Part shown: positions 57,441 through 59,687 of the stretch, piece by piece
How the letters are laid out: every line of letters starts with the position of its first letter
How positions within the stretch are numbered: the stretch's first letter is position 1
NCBI RefSeq assembly: GCF_000340565.2
Contig: NZ_CP007203.1
Location: 3,630,378-3,690,064, forward strand
From: Nodularia spumigena CCY9414
GTDB taxonomy: Bacteria > Cyanobacteriota > Cyanobacteriia > Cyanobacteriales > Nostocaceae
Direction: 5' to 3'
DNA: 59,687 nucleotides
The notes under the pieces: generated by a model
What the model was told of the DNA's origin: nothing
Seen by the model: only the letters and a program-made list of their open reading frames with translations
Databases searched by the model: none
Position numbers and translations under genes: made by a program

Positions 57441-58679
57441 CTACTCAGCAGTCATTTGACGGCAAATGCCAAAAACTGAGGTGTAGCCATGTACAAAGGT
57501 ACTACCACCAACAGGGCCGATTTCGCCATTACAGAAAAAACCACCTATGGGGATATCGTGAATGTAGCGCCGAAATAACTCCGAATCAAAATTGGGCTTG
57601 CCGTAAAGACCTTGACCACGACCCACACAGGAAAACATGAAAGCCGCAGCCGCAGAGGGTTGGGAACCTTGTTGATTTTGATAGCGTTCTAGAAGTAATT
57701 CTAGGTCTTCGGCTGAGGCTTCGGCATCACGCAGTTGGAATTGTAGGCGTTGACCAGGACGAGCAACATCTCCAATGGCGATCGCTCCCACCGATGGATC
57801 TACCCCCAAGATGTTGCGAATTAAAAAATCTCCCTGTTGTAAAGACAGCTTAAATTGATCCATCACTATACCTACAAACAGAGACTGCTGCGCTAGCATC
57901 CGTTCTTCTTCACTCAGGCTACTAATCAAATCGCGTAACACCACTAGCGGCACTTTTTCATCTAGTTCCAGAATGATATTACGTTCAGCTTTTGTGACTT
58001 GCATCGGCTGGCCGATGGGTCTGCATCCTTGAGCCACAATAGTTTCTAGAACAATATTGCCACTCAACGCCAAGCCTACGGTTCCCTCACGATACAGGCC
58101 TTGGTGCAGACCGCCTTCAGGATCATGACAAAACAAAGATATCTGACTACTTGAACCGCCAGAACTAGCCTGTCCCCCGATGACCACCGAGCCAGGGTAG
58201 GCAAAATCCAGCCCCTGCAATAAATCATTGATTCTCGAAGAAAAAGCACTAGACAGCAAAATGAACTGAGGCGCTGGAGATGGTTCCACACCAAGCACAT
58301 CTATCCAAGCATCTGGTGAACTGTCCAAATCTGGTAATTCTTCGGACAGAACATGAAAAACTTGTATATTCACACCCGGCAGATACCCCAAGGTAAGGCT
58401 GATAGCGGGTTGTGACTCTAATTCTTGAGGTTCTCCTGTAGCTGTAGTCCCAATTACACCACCACCACTACAGCCAATCATTACAGGTACCGCAAGTTTT
58501 TCAGCTAGCAAGGGTAAAAGCCGGGAATACTCACTCGCAAAAGCAGACGAAATGAATACCAGCCCTAAATCAGCAGGTACTGTTAAGGACGAGACAGCCT
58601 GTTCTACTACATCTGTAACAGCTGCTTCTAAAGAAGGACGGGTTGATAGGGCATTTGCCCACTGCATTTGGTCTGCCAT
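57441..58679 (-). CDS. FIST domain sensory protein
   Basis: The 412-aa protein consists of FIST-N (about 35-240: LGLVFISSAFASEYSRLLPL, IGCSGGGVIG, LLSSAFSSRINDLL, VIGGQASSGG) and FIST-C (about 240-400: EERMLAQQSLFVGI, GQRLQFQLRDA, CVGRGQGLYG, GGFFCNGEIGPVGGSTFVHG). FIST modules sense small ligands, possibly amino acids, usually next to chemotaxis or diguanylate cyclase modules. Here it is a stand-alone protein, as often found in cyanobacteria, so its output is unknown. It is divergent from the IS630-type element. Confidence 0.93.
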   Translation of the reverse strand: MADQMQWANALSTRPSLEAAVTDVVEQAVSSLTVPADLGLVFISSAFASEYSRLLPLLAEKLAVPVMIGCSGGGVIGTTATGEPQELESQPAISLTLGYLPGVNIQVFHVLSEELPDLDSSPDAWIDVLGVEPSPAPQFILLSSAFSSRINDLLQGLDFAYPGSVVIGGQASSGGSSSQISLFCHDPEGGLHQGLYREGTVGLALSGNIVLETIVAQGCRPIGQPMQVTKAERNIILELDEKVPLVVLRDLISSLSEEERMLAQQSLFVGIVMDQFKLSLQQGDFLIRNILGVDPSVGAIAIGDVARPGQRLQFQLRDAEASAEDLELLLERYQNQQGSQPSAAAAFMFSCVGRGQGLYGKPNFDSELFRRYIHDIPIGGFFCNGEIGPVGGSTFVHGYTSVFGICRQMTAE

Positions 58680-58808
58680 GAATTTTGGGCTAATTTTTTT
58701 GTTAATCTAGTAGTATTTTAAGTTTGCCCCTAAGTAGGTAAACAAAAAAAATTAAAGGTGTGTAAAGATAAGTAAATACGGAAAAACATATATTAGGGTG
58801 ATGTAAAT
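58680..58808. other. Left flank of the IS630-type element
   Basis: About 130 bp of A+T-rich sequence between the FIST gene and the transposase start. The left inverted repeat and target-site TA of the element should lie here, but without the right end the boundary cannot be fixed. Confidence 0.4.
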
Positions 58809-59216
58809 ATGGGGTCAAGGTTAAGGATATTCCTGACAAAAAAACAAGATAGAGAGTTGTTTGACCTGAGAACAGCGAAAGTACCGCAGAAAGTAAAAGA
58901 TAGAGCTGAAGTAATCAGATTAAATGCAGATGGTTGGTATGTGGAAAAAATAGCGGCTCACTTTGATTGGGGAGAGCAAACAGTAAGAGTCGTGTTGAAT
59001 AAGTGGGAAAAAGAAGGAATAGAAGGACTCCATGAGTTACCAGGTCGAGGGAGAAAGCCAAAATTGGTGGAAGCTGACATTGAATATTTAGAAAAATGCT
59101 TGAAAGAAGAAGCACAAACTTATAACAGTAAGCAATTAGCAGAAAAACTGGATAAAGAGCGTGGGATAAAAGTAAGTACCAACACAATCAGACGGGGACT
59201 AAAAAAAAAGGGGTGA
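58809..59216 (+). CDS. IS630-type transposase, HTH part (orfA)
   Basis: The 135-aa product contains two helix-turn-helix modules, as in the N-terminus of IS630 transposases: DRAEVIRLNADGWYVEKIAA with FDWGEQTVRVVLNKW, then the linker RGRKPKL and a second module (NSKQLAEKLDKERGIKVSTN). It ends in RRGLKKKG and a stop (59214-59216) within an A9-GGGG tract (59201-59213). A -1 shift on this tract would read KKKGVIWKR and enter orfB, giving one full transposase. Shift on poly-A is well known in this family. Confidence 0.9.
   Translation: MGSRLRIFLTKKQDRELFDLRTAKVPQKVKDRAEVIRLNADGWYVEKIAAHFDWGEQTVRVVLNKWEKEGIEGLHELPGRGRKPKLVEADIEYLEKCLKEEAQTYNSKQLAEKLDKERGIKVSTNTIRRGLKKKG
59201..59209 (+). promoter_or_regulatory. 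Poly-A slippery site for -1 frameshifting
   Basis: Nine consecutive A residues precede GGGG and the orfA stop. In the orfA frame it reads CTA AAA AAA AAG GGG TGA; one step back it reads AAA AAA AAA GGG GTG ATT TGG, opening orfB. An A AAA AAA heptamer is the classic bacterial -1 slippery site. Confidence 0.75.
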
Positions 59217-59687
59217 TTTGGAAGCGGATAAGAATAAGTCATCAAGCAAAACAAGATCCAGTGACTCGTGCAAATAAACAAGCAGATATGGATATGTTAG
59301 AACTGGCTGCGGCTAGTGGAGAAATAGACCTAAAATATTTGGATGAATCAGGATTTTCAGCTTGGAGTGATTCAGGTTATACATACTATCAAAAAGGAGA
59401 ACAAAAAAAGCTCGAACAAACAAAAAGACGTGGACGCAGAATCAGTATTATTGGGCTATTTCAGCCATTAATTAGCTTTATTTATGGTCTAGTAATTGGA
59501 GGAGTTAAGCGCAGTTCTTACATCAAAATGATGGAACAAGAGGCGCAAGAAGCATCTGAAAGTAAACGAATGAGAGTCATAGTTCAAGATAATGGACCAA
59601 TACATTGTTGTAAAGAAGTTCAGGCATTATGGACAAAGTGGGAACAAATGGGTTTATATATGTTTTTCCTTCCTAAATATTGCTCGG
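59210..59687 (+). CDS. IS630-type transposase, DDE part (orfB), partial
   Basis: The frame continues from the -1 shift (GVIWKRIRISHQAKQDP) to the window edge with no stop. It holds the first catalytic Asp in KYLDESGFSAWSD and the second in VIVQDNGPIHCC. The final acidic residue of the DDE/D triad is past the end. It has no ribosome site or start codon of its own that is convincing, so it is likely expressed only by frameshifting. The left 5' limit is approximate. Confidence 0.85.

Larger units (their letters stand above)
58809..59687 (+). mobile_element. IS630/Tc1-mariner-type insertion sequence, right end outside window
   Basis: Two overlapping frames encode the HTH (orfA) and the DDE (orfB) part of an IS630-family transposase. 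The element starts somewhere in 58680-58808 and its right end is beyond the window. The coordinates given are for the coding part only. The A9 run at 59201-59209 is placed for a -1 frameshift joining the frames. Confidence 0.88.

Overview
The window is a stretch of cyanobacterial chromosome, most likely from a filamentous, heterocyst-forming Nostocales (Nodularia/Nostoc/Anabaena type). The evidence is dense HIP1 octamers (GCGATCGC), heptanucleotide short tandem repeats (STRR), phycobilisome and photosynthesis genes (phosphoribulokinase, a ferredoxin-NADP reductase with a CpcD-like domain, a CpcT/CpeT lyase, Psb29/Thf1, a CAAD/CURT-like protein) and a gas-vesicle gene gvpA at the left edge. No tRNA, rRNA or CRISPR array was found by eye.

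Layout. 1-3050: gvpA (minus), ddl (plus), a two-TM hypothetical, then a structured noncoding locus ending in a strong intrinsic terminator. 3051-8415: an alpha/beta hydrolase, then a tight four-gene minus-strand membrane operon (P/T/E-rich single-TM protein, DUF389 protein with an OmpA-like tail, YihY/BrkB, DUF4112). 8553-11492: a Tat-exported metallophosphoesterase and a two-gene Septu-like anti-phage module (PtuA-like ATPase plus PtuB-like HNH nuclease). 11633-15798: pcrA and a HAMP histidine kinase. 16597-23397: metK, then prk and petH diverging from about 1 kb that carries a chain of RNA-like hairpins, then hom. 23552-31093: CAAD protein, pentapeptide protein, hydrolase, DUF2358 protein, a large LysM/M23 peptidase with 126-bp internal repeats, trmL. 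31352-39724: gshA, a 6-kb overlapping pair of a phospholipase-D-like protein and a 1408-aa superfamily 1 helicase, and a histone-deacetylase-fold protein. 39955-48397: rodA, mrp, hemF, a STAS protein, cpcT-like, thf1, a holin-fold protein and an exbB/exbD pair. 48653-58679: GH15/phosphorylase-kinase-like protein, ygfZ, an O-methyltransferase, trmB, small and broken genes, a metallophosphoesterase and a FIST sensor. The window ends inside an IS630-type element that needs a -1 frameshift.

Most genes are housekeeping or photosynthetic. The accessory content stands out in three places: the Septu-like pair; the helicase plus PLD pair, which has the domain composition of the Mokosh defence family without a kinase and lies between near-identical 33-bp repeats; and the WGR/YwqG-like remnant next to a truncated 34-aa gene. 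Two intergenic regions (2833-3035 and about 20020-20224) look like unannotated structured RNAs. Repeats are a strong theme: five heptamer arrays, a family of elements at gene 3' ends, and other dispersed intergenic repeats, some of which form the last codons of genes.
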